Shown: positions 1-9,078 of the stretch, piece by piece
Layout of the letters: each line of letters starts with the position of its first letter
Position numbering within the stretch: the stretch's first letter is position 1
Origin: a virus
Virus record (IMG/VR): IMGVR_UViG_3300023210_000073
Location: 1 to 41,813 of that record
Length of the DNA: 41,813 bases
Direction: 5' to 3' (one strand)
Translations under genes and position numbers: made by a program
Notes under the pieces: model-generated
Databases searched by the model: none
Told to the model about the DNA's origin: nothing
Seen by the model: the letters and a program-made list of their open reading frames with translations, nothing else

Positions 1-3000
1 TCTTACCATCTACAACCTTGTTTAACTCTGAGAAGTCCCATTTATAACCTAACTCTGTTAGCTCTTGATATGTACTAGCGTATTGTTCTGCGTTTAAAGT
101 TCCTTTAGTACCATCTGGTCTAGTAAATCTAATCAAAGACTTGCTTGTTGCCAATGTATCATCAAAATCTAGAACAGTAATACCTCTAGATTCGTTATTA
201 GTTGAACGAGAGAACTGAATGGCATTGTTTAATGTTTGGGCGTTTTGAGACTTACTAAAATTAGGACTAAAATCCATGTATTTATACTTATCCATTTCTT
301 TCTTAACATCTTGAATTTTATAAACTTCTTTACCCCCAGTTGTCTTGTAAGATTGCCCGTTTGCATCCCTATGTTTGTTTATTATTTTATCAGCCTTTTT
401 AGTTATCAAATGTACCTCAGTGCTTTCGAGATAATCTCTTAACTCTTTTAGCTTTGCCTCTTTGTTTTTTGGTGTAATCTCATCAATAATTTGATCTATT
501 TTCTTGTGAACATTATTAACAGTTGGTCTGTGATCAAGCTCAACCTTTTTCCCGTAATTAATTATCATTTTTCCAGGAACAGCTATTTTTCTAATACCAC
601 CTTCTGTGTCGAAAGCCATAGACCTTACTTCTGATTTTTTAGATTCTACAGTTGTTTCTCCAGCAATAACATTCATCAAGTGGTCTATAGTAGTACCGCT
701 TTCTTCTTTCATTTGCTTTGCAGCCTCGCCTCTCTGCTCAACTGTTCCATTAGTGAAAACCTGCTTTATTTCTGTTATATTTTTTAAACCCGACACTGGC
801 TTGCCTTCAAAAGTTACCCTTGTATTTCCTTTGTTGTCTATAGTTTTAAACCCAAATCCTTTTACACCGTTTGTTTTGGCTATGTCTGCTATAACCACCT
901 CAGCAAACTGCTGATTTGTCGTGATTGTTTGCCCTTTATATTTAACTTTAGCCGTTTTAAAAGCTTTACCACGATGTTTAAACCACTCTATTATTGCATC
1001 AGCTTTCGTTTGATTTGATCTTAGCGGTTTTAATCTTTTGTTAAGCGATTTAATAGATTCGTTAAAACCTATTTGTGCTACTTCAACCTCAGTTGTCTTT
1101 TTTATTTGCCCTAATATATTTGCTAGGTGATTTTTAGTAAGCACTCCTTCTGATAAAATACCTAAAATAGTATTATCACTATGCATGTGCTCTGTAGACT
1201 TCCAAGTTGTATTAACTATCTCCATAAAAGGAACGCCCTTTTGTATATTTGAGTATAAAATTTCAAAAAAGTCTCTTGCTGTTTTACTGTTCTCTGGTAA
1301 ATTGTCTATTATATCCCTAACTGCAATTTTACTTTTCCTAACTTGATTTCTCTTACCATCCATAAGAGTAGTCCACTTAGTGTTGCCTGCGTGTAAATTA
1401 TAATCAATAGTAGATTTAGAAAACCTAAGGTTTGTTTCTTGTACAACACCGTCTATTGTTACGACTGTACTATTACCGGCTTGTATGCTTTCTAGTGTTT
1501 GTCCAGCAATTTCAAAATTTGAAACTACCTCAACTTTCTGACCTTGTATGCCGTAATACCTTTCGCGTGCAGGTGTTAAATAAGGTAGGTTAGTTTTAGT
1601 AAATCCCTCTGCTGAGCTAGGATCATTAAACTCCTTAAAGTACTTTTGGTTAACAGTACCTTCAATAGTTATAACTTCATTATCCGGAAGCCTAATGTTG
1701 TCTTCAGACTCTAAAAAATATCTTTCATACTTAGTTATATTGTCAAGTCTAATTTCATCTCTACCGAAAGCAGTTTTTACTGTGGCTTTTTTATCAATAT
1801 AAGTTCTTACTTCTTTATAATCTTCCCTAAGTCCATCTCTATAGTTTTCAGTTTGTGTTCGGTAGTATTCGTTTCCACTTTTGTTATCTTTTTCCACCTT
1901 GATAACTTCTCCCTCAAACCCCCCATCTACTTTAGTTTGCTGCAAAATAACTAATCCATCAAGATCTTTATGGATAGTTGTACCGTTTTTCTTATTACCA
2001 GTTACTTTTTCGTAGTACAATAAAGTTTCTTTAGCTTTGTCTACTTCTATAACCTCTTTAAAACCGTTAACTTTTTTACCCCTTACAACAACTCCGCTTG
2101 TAGGTTCGTCATTTCTATCCCACCATCGCATTTCGTTACCATCTCTAAAGGAAACTAACCTACCGTTTTGAAATGCTATTTGATGGCCGTTACCTTCTTT
2201 GTTGTAGTTTTTCCATAGTTTAAACGAACCTTTTAATTCGTTAACTTTTTCTGGTTGTTGCTTTACTATTATTTCATAACCTCCATCAGCTTTGTGAACC
2301 TCAACTACATTTCCTTTAGCTTCCTCTTCTTTAACAATAGAGTCTTTTTCAGCGTTAGTATCTGCCTCTTCAGTGTATAAATACTCTCCTGTTCTAGCGC
2401 ATAAACACCAAGGGTTTGCTTTTTTACCAAAGTGAGTATCAATTACTTTTCTAGTATCAAGTTGTCCCTGCTTAGAGTCTTCAACATCGTAAACCGTAAC
2501 ACCGTTAGTTAACTCTGTTTTATTAGTAAAAGTCTTAACATTATCAGGATTAGTTCTAGTACCTTTAACTTCTCCAACAAATGTTTCTATTAGAACATTA
2601 GGATTTTTAAAAGAGAATGGATCTAACTTCTTCTGAGTAGCTATCTTTTCAGCCTCTATAACTTTATAACCATCTTCAGGTAGTATTAAGAAACCATTAG
2701 CCGTATAGTGCATAGCCATTTTCTCATACTTAGACTTTTTATTGTTTGGTATTTCTTTACCATCTACAAAGTCAAATACAGATTGAACAGCATTTTTTCT
2801 TTGATCTTCAGTAAGATCAGGTCTTCTTTTAGTTAATTGCTTTTCATAAGCTTCTCGGTGCGATTTAGAGAACTTAATTTGAGAATACACGTTAACACTT
2901 CCCGAACCGTCTATAGCCGCTGAGATGTCTCCTATCGCGTTACTCTTAGAGAATTTAACATTAACCTCTCTACCAATTGCAGCTCCTAGTTCAGCAACAC

Positions 3001-6000
3001 TTCCTGGGTCGATGTCCATTTCAGCAATCTTACTTTGAACTTCTTCAGACTGTCTAGCTTCCATAATTGCATCGGTAACTAAACCATTAACCATTCGCAT
3101 TGCAAGACCATCTTTTCTAGTACCTTTTAAACCTTGTCTAGCACCAGTAACTGGATTAATACCTGGTTGATCAGCCCAACTTACCAACTCAGTTTCCGTG
3201 GGCATTATTTTATTATATAGAGAAGGTGAGAAAGCACCTTTACCTGTTTTCTTGTCTTTTGTAATTTTGTTTAAAGCCTCTGGAGGTAATTGCTCTCTGT
3301 TCACGGCATCTTGTACTTGCTCTATAGAAGTTAATGTCTTAACAAAATTTGTAAAGATTCTATCGGCTTCAGGAGTGTTTCTTTCCATTTGAACTAAATC
3401 CGCTGTAGACGTATTTTTAACGATGTCTTCTCTGAACTTCTTAAGATTAGATATATATGTATCTTTTGTTCCTCTTTTTACGTAAGTATCAGCAACGCCA
3501 TAAGTTAAGAAGTTTTTGATTTGCTTAAACAAAGGACTATTAAGATTAGCATATTCTTTCTTTAGTTTAGTTGCAATAGCTTTTGATCTTAACTGAACGT
3601 CTGTAATATTTTGAGTAGTACCATAAGCCATCATTAAACTTTTCTTAACGTTGTCTAGTACTTCATTATATATTTTACTACCAGTTTCAAACCCTAATTT
3701 TCTTCTATATTCAGAATATCTTTGTTTGTCAACTTTTGCTTTTTTGGCTTGACCTTGAATCGATAAATCCTCTTCTTCAAAAGCTTCCATCTCAGCAGAT
3801 TTTTCTGCTGCAACTTGAACTTTTACTTCACCTTCTTTGGTTGTTTTACCGATATCTTTAGCGCCTTTCATTTCATCAGCAACCTTAAACTCTCTATTGT
3901 AAACGTTACCAGCTTTATTAGCTATTTGAGAATTAACCCAACCAAACAAATTATCATTTTGCTCGGGTTTAAAATTCTTAACGTGACTAACTAACTCAGA
4001 GTAAACTAAGTTAACAAAGTTATCAGGAACAATATCAGCTTTATATTTAGATCTTATCAATCCATCAAGCATTTTATTGCTTTGCATTTCTTTAATAGCA
4101 AAGTCAGCGCCTGATTCTTTCCATGTTTCATTAGTCCAACCCATTTCAGCTAATTCGTTTACAGAATTTGTTTGGTCTTTACTTACGGACTCTTTATCTA
4201 CAACGCCTTCTCCTTCAACTAACTTCTTACTAGTCAAACCAACATCTAGTATTTTTGTACCCATAAGTTTACCTAGTAAACCTTTTCTATTTATGTTTTT
4301 ATTATAAGTGCTTAAAAAGCTAATGACATCTTTTGCTGAATCTAATTTTATTTCGCCAAAGCCAAATCCTGCCATAACATCTGTTAATTGGCTTTTTAAT
4401 CCTTTTGAATTAACTTCTTTTATATCAATTTTTTGCTTACTAATTAAATCAGAAAACACGTTTAAATATTCTTCTAAAGCACCATCTTTTATTGTACCAT
4501 CTTTATTAGTATAAAAGTTATCTATTCTTTGCTGAACTCTTACAAAAACATCTGAGTGGTTGTCTTTTAAGTAAGTTTTTAGCTCATCTACCAACGGTGC
4601 CATAGATTTGTTGTCTGTTTTAAACTTTCTAGAAATCATGTAGTGTAAGAGCTCATGACCTAAAACGTTAGTTGCACCAGCTGCGGCAGCTACATTTTTG
4701 TTTATATATATAGTAGCTTTACCGTCTTTACCTTTAGCTATAAATGCTCCGTCTGATTTCTTAATACCACCACCTTCTTTTTCCGCTACAGCATCGACTT
4801 CTTCTTGAGTGTTTAGTATTTTAATAGTAAGATCTTCTCTATTTATGCCTTTGGCTTTTTTAAGTATTGGATCTAGTATTTCAGAAGCTTTTAATGCTTC
4901 ACCTATACTCTGTTCAACATCAACATCTAAATCCACATTACCAATAGAATCAAACATGTTTTGAAACGCTTTTCTAGAAACGTTTTCAGCTTGAGCTTGT
5001 GCTTGCTCTGAGTAGTTTTTGTTATTTACAACACTTAAAGCTTTATTAGCTATATCCATTTGCTCAGCGTATTTTATCTGCTCAGTTCTAGACATGGCGT
5101 CAAACTTACTATATAAATCTGTTTTATTTTTATTAGCTAATTCTATTAGCTTTTTCTCATTGTTTTGAAAAACATCTACTTGGTCTTGATCGTTGTTTTC
5201 TTTTGCTATCTTTAAATCTTTGGCATTATTATCTATTTGCCTAGCAATTTTTTGTTGCTCGATTTGCCATTGTTTTGGAGATATAAGGTGATATAATTTA
5301 TTTTTATTACTTCCTTGCATTGCTCTACCACCACCAGAAACACCACCACCCATAACGGCACCTACAGCAAACGTGTTAATAAAACCTCTTATAAAGTCTT
5401 GATTTGTTTTTATGTCGCCAAATATTAGTTGGTCAGCTTTTTGTTGTAAAAAGTCAGTTGAACCCTCTGTAATACCTTCTGATAAAAAACCTAAACCAGC
5501 TTTCTTTAAAATATTGTTACCAAAACTCATCGATAAATCAGCTACAGTTTTAGATACTTTTTTAGATGGATCTAAGTTGTTTATTACCCTAAAAAGCTTA
5601 CCACCAGCCCACTCAGTTCCCCACTCAGCAGCTCCTTTTGACAGCGAGTTGTACCATATATTCTCTAAAGTTTCATCTGGTCTGTTTTTCAAACTTTCTT
5701 CAAAAGATTCCCCAGCAGTACCAGCTCCTAAAACCATGCTACCCAACACTGGGACAGCTGCTGTTATAGCTAGAGCTGGCGCTGAGCTAAAAGCTTGATA
5801 AGCAAGTAGTTCACCAGCATCACCATATCTACCATCTTCAACTAAGCCGTATAAATCTTCAGTTTCACCAGTTAACTCATCATACTTCTCAACACCCATC
5901 ATATCTAAAACATCTGACATTTGGTTGTAAGTTCTACTAAATTGATTTTGCCCATCAGCAATCATTTCTTCTTTAGTCATACCTATAGCCGACTCATAAC

Positions 6001-6424
6001 CTTTTTCAACAAGACTTCCAACATTAGCTCCCAAACGAGTCATAAAAGAACTAGCCCCAGTAATAGCTGGTACCATAAACTCAGGTATCCCAAAGATATC
6101 AGAGTAAGCAGCTGTCAATCCCTTTTTGATAATCTCATCAGTTTTATTTTGTCGCTTTCTAGCCTCTATCTCTTGTTGCCCCGAAGAACCACGCCCCAAT
6201 CTCGACCCCGTACCTTTTGGCTCTTCGTTTGGAGTCACACCCGCAGAGCCTTTTGTCTTTCCCATTACACTACTTTTCCATGTGGCAAAGTCGTCTTCAA
6301 CGTCTAAACTAGAGTGTAGTTTAGTTAAATAATCATCGTTGTCTTTAACCGCGTTAATCCATGTTGGAAAATCATCTTCAACGTCTAGACTAGAATGTAG
6401 GTTTATTAAATATTCTTCGTTCAT
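1..6424 (-). CDS. Giant polyvalent virion protein (partial, C-terminus beyond window)
   Basis: One open frame runs from an ATG at 6424 off the left edge, giving at least 2,141 residues; it has no stop in the window. Seen: a 27-residue-period repeat at the N-terminus (residues 5-22 and 32-49); two Ala/Gly-rich hydrophobic stretches (about 204-241 and 343-369) that could contact or cross a membrane; a zinc-peptidase motif HELLH at 590-594 (4643-4657); a module with NPWCLCART (about 1336) and WWDRND (about 1433); five FS[KR]S motifs at 1158, 1185, 1668, 2056 and 2071; and DFDDT at 2086-2090 (155-169), which fits motif I of HAD phosphatases. Such multi-domain proteins are known as phage polyvalent proteins, thought to enter the host with the DNA. 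It is the last gene of the virion cluster, 5 bases after the 596-residue gene. Packaging and ejection are inferred; the third zinc ligand and later HAD motifs were not identified. Confidence 0.85.
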   Translation of the reverse strand, partial: MNEEYLINLHSSLDVEDDFPTWINAVKDNDDYLTKLHSSLDVEDDFATWKSSVMGKTKGSAGVTPNEEPKGTGSRLGRGSSGQQEIEARKRQNKTDEIIKKGLTAAYSDIFGIPEFMVPAITGASSFMTRLGANVGSLVEKGYESAIGMTKEEMIADGQNQFSRTYNQMSDVLDMMGVEKYDELTGETEDLYGLVEDGRYGDAGELLAYQAFSSAPALAITAAVPVLGSMVLGAGTAGESFEESLKNRPDETLENIWYNSLSKGAAEWGTEWAGGKLFRVINNLDPSKKVSKTVADLSMSFGNNILKKAGLGFLSEGITEGSTDFLQQKADQLIFGDIKTNQDFIRGFINTFAVGAVMGGGVSGGGRAMQGSNKNKLYHLISPKQWQIEQQKIARQIDNNAKDLKIAKENNDQDQVDVFQNNEKKLIELANKNKTDLYSKFDAMSRTEQIKYAEQMDIANKALSVVNNKNYSEQAQAQAENVSRKAFQNMFDSIGNVDLDVDVEQSIGEALKASEILDPILKKAKGINREDLTIKILNTQEEVDAVAEKEGGGIKKSDGAFIAKGKDGKATIYINKNVAAAAGATNVLGHELLHYMISRKFKTDNKSMAPLVDELKTYLKDNHSDVFVRVQQRIDNFYTNKDGTIKDGALEEYLNVFSDLISKQKIDIKEVNSKGLKSQLTDVMAGFGFGEIKLDSAKDVISFLSTYNKNINRKGLLGKLMGTKILDVGLTSKKLVEGEGVVDKESVSKDQTNSVNELAEMGWTNETWKESGADFAIKEMQSNKMLDGLIRSKYKADIVPDNFVNLVYSELVSHVKNFKPEQNDNLFGWVNSQIANKAGNVYNREFKVADEMKGAKDIGKTTKEGEVKVQVAAEKSAEMEAFEEEDLSIQGQAKKAKVDKQRYSEYRRKLGFETGSKIYNEVLDNVKKSLMMAYGTTQNITDVQLRSKAIATKLKKEYANLNSPLFKQIKNFLTYGVADTYVKRGTKDTYISNLKKFREDIVKNTSTADLVQMERNTPEADRIFTNFVKTLTSIEQVQDAVNREQLPPEALNKITKDKKTGKGAFSPSLYNKIMPTETELVSWADQPGINPVTGARQGLKGTRKDGLAMRMVNGLVTDAIMEARQSEEVQSKIAEMDIDPGSVAELGAAIGREVNVKFSKSNAIGDISAAIDGSGSVNVYSQIKFSKSHREAYEKQLTKRRPDLTEDQRKNAVQSVFDFVDGKEIPNNKKSKYEKMAMHYTANGFLILPEDGYKVIEAEKIATQKKLDPFSFKNPNVLIETFVGEVKGTRTNPDNVKTFTNKTELTNGVTVYDVEDSKQGQLDTRKVIDTHFGKKANPWCLCARTGEYLYTEEADTNAEKDSIVKEEEAKGNVVEVHKADGGYEIIVKQQPEKVNELKGSFKLWKNYNKEGNGHQIAFQNGRLVSFRDGNEMRWWDRNDEPTSGVVVRGKKVNGFKEVIEVDKAKETLLYYEKVTGNKKNGTTIHKDLDGLVILQQTKVDGGFEGEVIKVEKDNKSGNEYYRTQTENYRDGLREDYKEVRTYIDKKATVKTAFGRDEIRLDNITKYERYFLESEDNIRLPDNEVITIEGTVNQKYFKEFNDPSSAEGFTKTNLPYLTPARERYYGIQGQKVEVVSNFEIAGQTLESIQAGNSTVVTIDGVVQETNLRFSKSTIDYNLHAGNTKWTTLMDGKRNQVRKSKIAVRDIIDNLPENSKTARDFFEILYSNIQKGVPFMEIVNTTWKSTEHMHSDNTILGILSEGVLTKNHLANILGQIKKTTEVEVAQIGFNESIKSLNKRLKPLRSNQTKADAIIEWFKHRGKAFKTAKVKYKGQTITTNQQFAEVVIADIAKTNGVKGFGFKTIDNKGNTRVTFEGKPVSGLKNITEIKQVFTNGTVEQRGEAAKQMKEESGTTIDHLMNVIAGETTVESKKSEVRSMAFDTEGGIRKIAVPGKMIINYGKKVELDHRPTVNNVHKKIDQIIDEITPKNKEAKLKELRDYLESTEVHLITKKADKIINKHRDANGQSYKTTGGKEVYKIQDVKKEMDKYKYMDFSPNFSKSQNAQTLNNAIQFSRSTNNESRGITVLDFDDTLATSKSLIRFTRPDGTKGTLNAEQYASTYQELTELGYKWDFSELNKVVDGK
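155..169 (-). other. HAD-type motif I (DFDDT) in the giant protein
   Basis: Residues 2086-2090 read DFDDT in the context ITVLDFDDTLATSKS. A hydrophobic beta strand followed by DxDxT is the nucleophile motif of the HAD phosphatase superfamily. The other HAD motifs would lie beyond the left edge of the window, so activity cannot be judged. Confidence 0.65.
4643..4657 (-). other. HELLH zinc-metallopeptidase motif in the giant protein
   Basis: In the frame of the giant protein these 15 bases encode HELLH (residues 590-594), followed by YMISRKF. The preceding residues GATNVLG and the aromatic/basic continuation fit an active-site helix of an HExxH peptidase. No third ligand could be assigned by eye. 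Confidence 0.7.
6278..6412 (-). repeat. Tandem 27-codon repeat at the N-terminus of the giant protein
   Basis: Two copies, 6359-6412 and 6278-6331, each encode YL-x-x-LHSSLDVEDDF-x-TW, with a period of 81 bases. The DNA of the two copies is close but not identical (for example ctagact versus ctaaact), so the duplication is recent or under selection. Confidence 0.85.
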
Positions 6425-6429
6425 TTAAT

Positions 6430-8220
6430 TTATTTTTTATATGAGTTTGGGTCAAAATTACTGTTAGATATACCATACATGTCGTCTAAAAACTCTTCTT
6501 TTGTCCAAGACCTAGTTTCATTGCTAAAACCTCCCTCACCTTTATTTAGCTTTGAATCCCATACTTTTATAACTTTATTTTTTAGTTTTTTATCTCCGGA
6601 AGCGTGAAAACCTCTGATCGTACCGTTTTCTGACATTCTATACTTGTTACCGTTGTAATCGTAAAACACTCCACCAGGAACCATAAGGGACACTTGTTTA
6701 TCTACGTCTAATATTTGATTTTTTTGGTAACCTACATATTCGTACTCTCCGTTAGCTGGGTTGTAAATACCTCTTTTTCCACCAACTATTGTTGATTGCT
6801 TATCCCTACCGTCGTTTGGGTCCGTAGGATTATCAGCTTTATATGCAGCCACGTTGTCTGTATACTGCTTTTCAAAGTTTTTAAATATTTTATCAGTAGC
6901 TTCTTTTCTATAAAAAGAACCTTTAACAAATGATTGACCCTTTAAAGCTAATAGTCTACCCTCCCAATCCGCAGATCCAGGTCCGTATCCCTCTGCAAAT
7001 TTCCCATCTTTATAAGTTCCATCGCTTTCATCTTCCGCTAAAAGCCTTTGATAAGCAGGTGCGCTCTCACTCATTCTACCTGAAGAGTGATCAAATGTGT
7101 CTCCACCAAAGTAATAGTCCTTAAACTGATCATCATTGTAATCACCTATCTTAGCTTGAAGCTCACCGTAATATTCCTCAGCCACACGTTCCCACGGTAC
7201 AGCATTTGCTCTATAAGACGCTTTTAAAATATCTGACTTAATACCTCTCATGGTGTCAGCCAGCATACCGTCTGATTCAACAGCAAATTTCATGTTTTTA
7301 TATAATATTGTGCTGACAGCACCTCTGTTTTGCTGGTTAAGCTTAGTCCACTCTTCTCTTGACATTGGAGGATTAACGCTTTGTGCTACGTCAATATCTC
7401 TTCCTCCAGACGGGTCGTCAGGGTTAGGGTAAAAACTAGTTCTTTGCTCTGTAGTTCCATCCTCATTTTCTAAAGCTATAGAATTATTAGCTGGATCAGT
7501 TGAAGGTGATTGCTTCTGCAGATACTCTTCGTAAGTACCGGTTTCAGCTTTGTCCATGTAAACTTTTCTACCCTGCTCGTCCTCACGCCACTCACCGCCT
7601 ACTTGCACTTCCATTTCACCTGTTTCTATATTCCATCTTAGACGCGCGCCTAAAGCACCAGTGGCTTGTTGTGTAGTGTTATCTGTTTCATATGCGTTGC
7701 TACCAGAGCTTATAGTTTTTACACCCTCATCCGAGTTAGTAACGCCAGATAAAACACCTAGCATAGCCTTTGATTTCTCCCTACTAGTTTTGTATATTTC
7801 CAAAACAGCGTTCATGTCGCTTAATTGCTTCATGTACCTAGCCATGTCTTGCCTACCTTTGTTTCTTCCTTTACCAATACCAAAAGAAGCTTTACGAGCA
7901 GCAGCATCGTATAAAGACTTTAACTCAAGAATAGACCCTTTTAAAGACTCGTTTTCACTAACGGCATAATCACCACTTGAAGCTGGCATCTTATCAACCT
8001 GTAGGTTTAAAAGAGACGTTTGACTATCTGAAGCGTTTCTATATTCTTGTAGCCCTCGATAGTTCTGTTTAATTTGCCCAATAGCCGCTTGGCCTAGAAT
8101 GTTAAAAGCTGTTTTTGTTATAGCGTTTAATCTTTCATTTCTCTCGTCACGAGCTACATCTCTACCAGTGCTTTTACTACTAAAACCAGCTCGGTACATT
8201 GCATTTGCGTCTATTGCCAT
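6430..8220 (-). CDS. Unknown virion-associated protein, 596 aa
   Basis: I do not recognise a named family. The first ~150 residues are rich in Ala, Arg, Lys and Gln and look helical (RNERLNAITKTAFNILGQAA). The remainder is hydrophilic, rich in Gly, Asp, Tyr and Asn, with no membrane segment or Cys motif. The gene starts 2 bases after the S74-like gene and stops 5 bases before the giant polyvalent protein, so all three are probably co-transcribed and co-translated. Position after the tail genes and beside the giant protein suggests an internal or ejected virion protein; this is inferred from context only. Confidence 0.8.
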   Translation of the reverse strand: MAIDANAMYRAGFSSKSTGRDVARDERNERLNAITKTAFNILGQAAIGQIKQNYRGLQEYRNASDSQTSLLNLQVDKMPASSGDYAVSENESLKGSILELKSLYDAAARKASFGIGKGRNKGRQDMARYMKQLSDMNAVLEIYKTSREKSKAMLGVLSGVTNSDEGVKTISSGSNAYETDNTTQQATGALGARLRWNIETGEMEVQVGGEWREDEQGRKVYMDKAETGTYEEYLQKQSPSTDPANNSIALENEDGTTEQRTSFYPNPDDPSGGRDIDVAQSVNPPMSREEWTKLNQQNRGAVSTILYKNMKFAVESDGMLADTMRGIKSDILKASYRANAVPWERVAEEYYGELQAKIGDYNDDQFKDYYFGGDTFDHSSGRMSESAPAYQRLLAEDESDGTYKDGKFAEGYGPGSADWEGRLLALKGQSFVKGSFYRKEATDKIFKNFEKQYTDNVAAYKADNPTDPNDGRDKQSTIVGGKRGIYNPANGEYEYVGYQKNQILDVDKQVSLMVPGGVFYDYNGNKYRMSENGTIRGFHASGDKKLKNKVIKVWDSKLNKGEGGFSNETRSWTKEEFLDDMYGISNSNFDPNSYKK

Positions 8221-8222
8221 AT

Positions 8223-9074
8223 TTATATTTGTTTAAATTCTACGTCTAGCATGTTATAGTTGACTCTATCATAACCATCAACACTTGTAACGGCTTCTCG
8301 TGGTACCTCATCAGACATAACACCTTGAAACAATCCCTCGCCGTCTAATGAATCTTTATACTCGAAAGAGTATATATTAAACCCTCTATTTGATTCACCT
8401 ATTTTTGTAATATTTTTCTTTAATCTACGGTCAGATTTACCAGCGGTATCAGCATCCTTATTAGACTCATAAGCTTGTTGTTGTCCTGCTAAAAATGATA
8501 GTTGACCTTGTTTTTGTTGTAGAGTTAAATCTCTAGCATCAGCAGCTCCTTGTAATCTAAATTTCTGAGCTTCCATTTCACCTTGCCCCATAGCTATTTG
8601 ATTTCTAGATTCTTGTTGTGCTGCTGCCATTTGGTTTGCGGCTTCTTGTTGTCCTACGGACGCAGATATTTGCTGTGCAGTTTGAGACTGTTGATTTGCC
8701 ATCGCTTGGGCCAATCCAGCCGCTCCACTACCACCAGCAGCACCTCTAAAAGTATTCATTGCATTAGCCGCCCCTTGTTGTGACATTTCTTTTTGCAATT
8801 GAAATTGCTGTTGGTTAACCGTTAAGTCTTCCATAGTATTCGTTAAACTCATTTGGTTTCTAGCGCCCGCAAATAAGTTTTTCGATGTATCTATAGCTCC
8901 AAACTCCCCAAAGGCTTTTTCTACTTTTGCTTTACCACTTTTAATCCCCCACTCGTCTTCACCATAACTACCTTTACCAAAGGTGTCGCCTCCAAACCAA
9001 TTAGTTTTTTTACGATCACCCTCGCCTTTACCTCTCTTATGGAATGGACTTGGTCCTGTATTTTTATCACTCAT
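8223..9074 (-). CDS. Gln-rich virion protein with C-terminal Peptidase_S74-like domain
   Basis: The 283-residue protein has a basic Gly-rich start, then a long Gln/Ala/Met-rich helical stretch (about 75-205), then a C-terminal module beginning SDRRLKKNI at residues 214-222. That signature marks the intramolecular chaperone (Peptidase_S74) domain of phage tail spikes and fibres, where the Ser and the Lys make the self-cleavage dyad. The module continues with NIYSFEYKD, FQGVMSDEVP and YDRVNYNML and ends about 14 residues later at VEFKQI, without the long trimerising helices of tail-spike versions. It may be a non-cleaving relative used in an internal virion protein. The gene starts 4 bases after the GNAT-like gene stops. 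The family call for the C-terminus is fairly secure, the role is not. Confidence 0.8.
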   Translation of the reverse strand: MSDKNTGPSPFHKRGKGEGDRKKTNWFGGDTFGKGSYGEDEWGIKSGKAKVEKAFGEFGAIDTSKNLFAGARNQMSLTNTMEDLTVNQQQFQLQKEMSQQGAANAMNTFRGAAGGSGAAGLAQAMANQQSQTAQQISASVGQQEAANQMAAAQQESRNQIAMGQGEMEAQKFRLQGAADARDLTLQQKQGQLSFLAGQQQAYESNKDADTAGKSDRRLKKNITKIGESNRGFNIYSFEYKDSLDGEGLFQGVMSDEVPREAVTSVDGYDRVNYNMLDVEFKQI

Positions 9075-9078
9075 ATTT

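Noticed and set aside
155-169. DFDDT considered as the DxDxD site of a crAss-type RNA polymerase
   Set aside because: The following Thr and the preceding hydrophobic strand fit HAD motif I better, and no other polymerase motif was seen nearby.
5412-6307. Plus-strand open frames of 128 codons within the giant gene
   Set aside because: They are antisense to a continuous minus-strand coding frame, have Ser/Pro/Phe-biased composition typical of shadows, and lack leaders.
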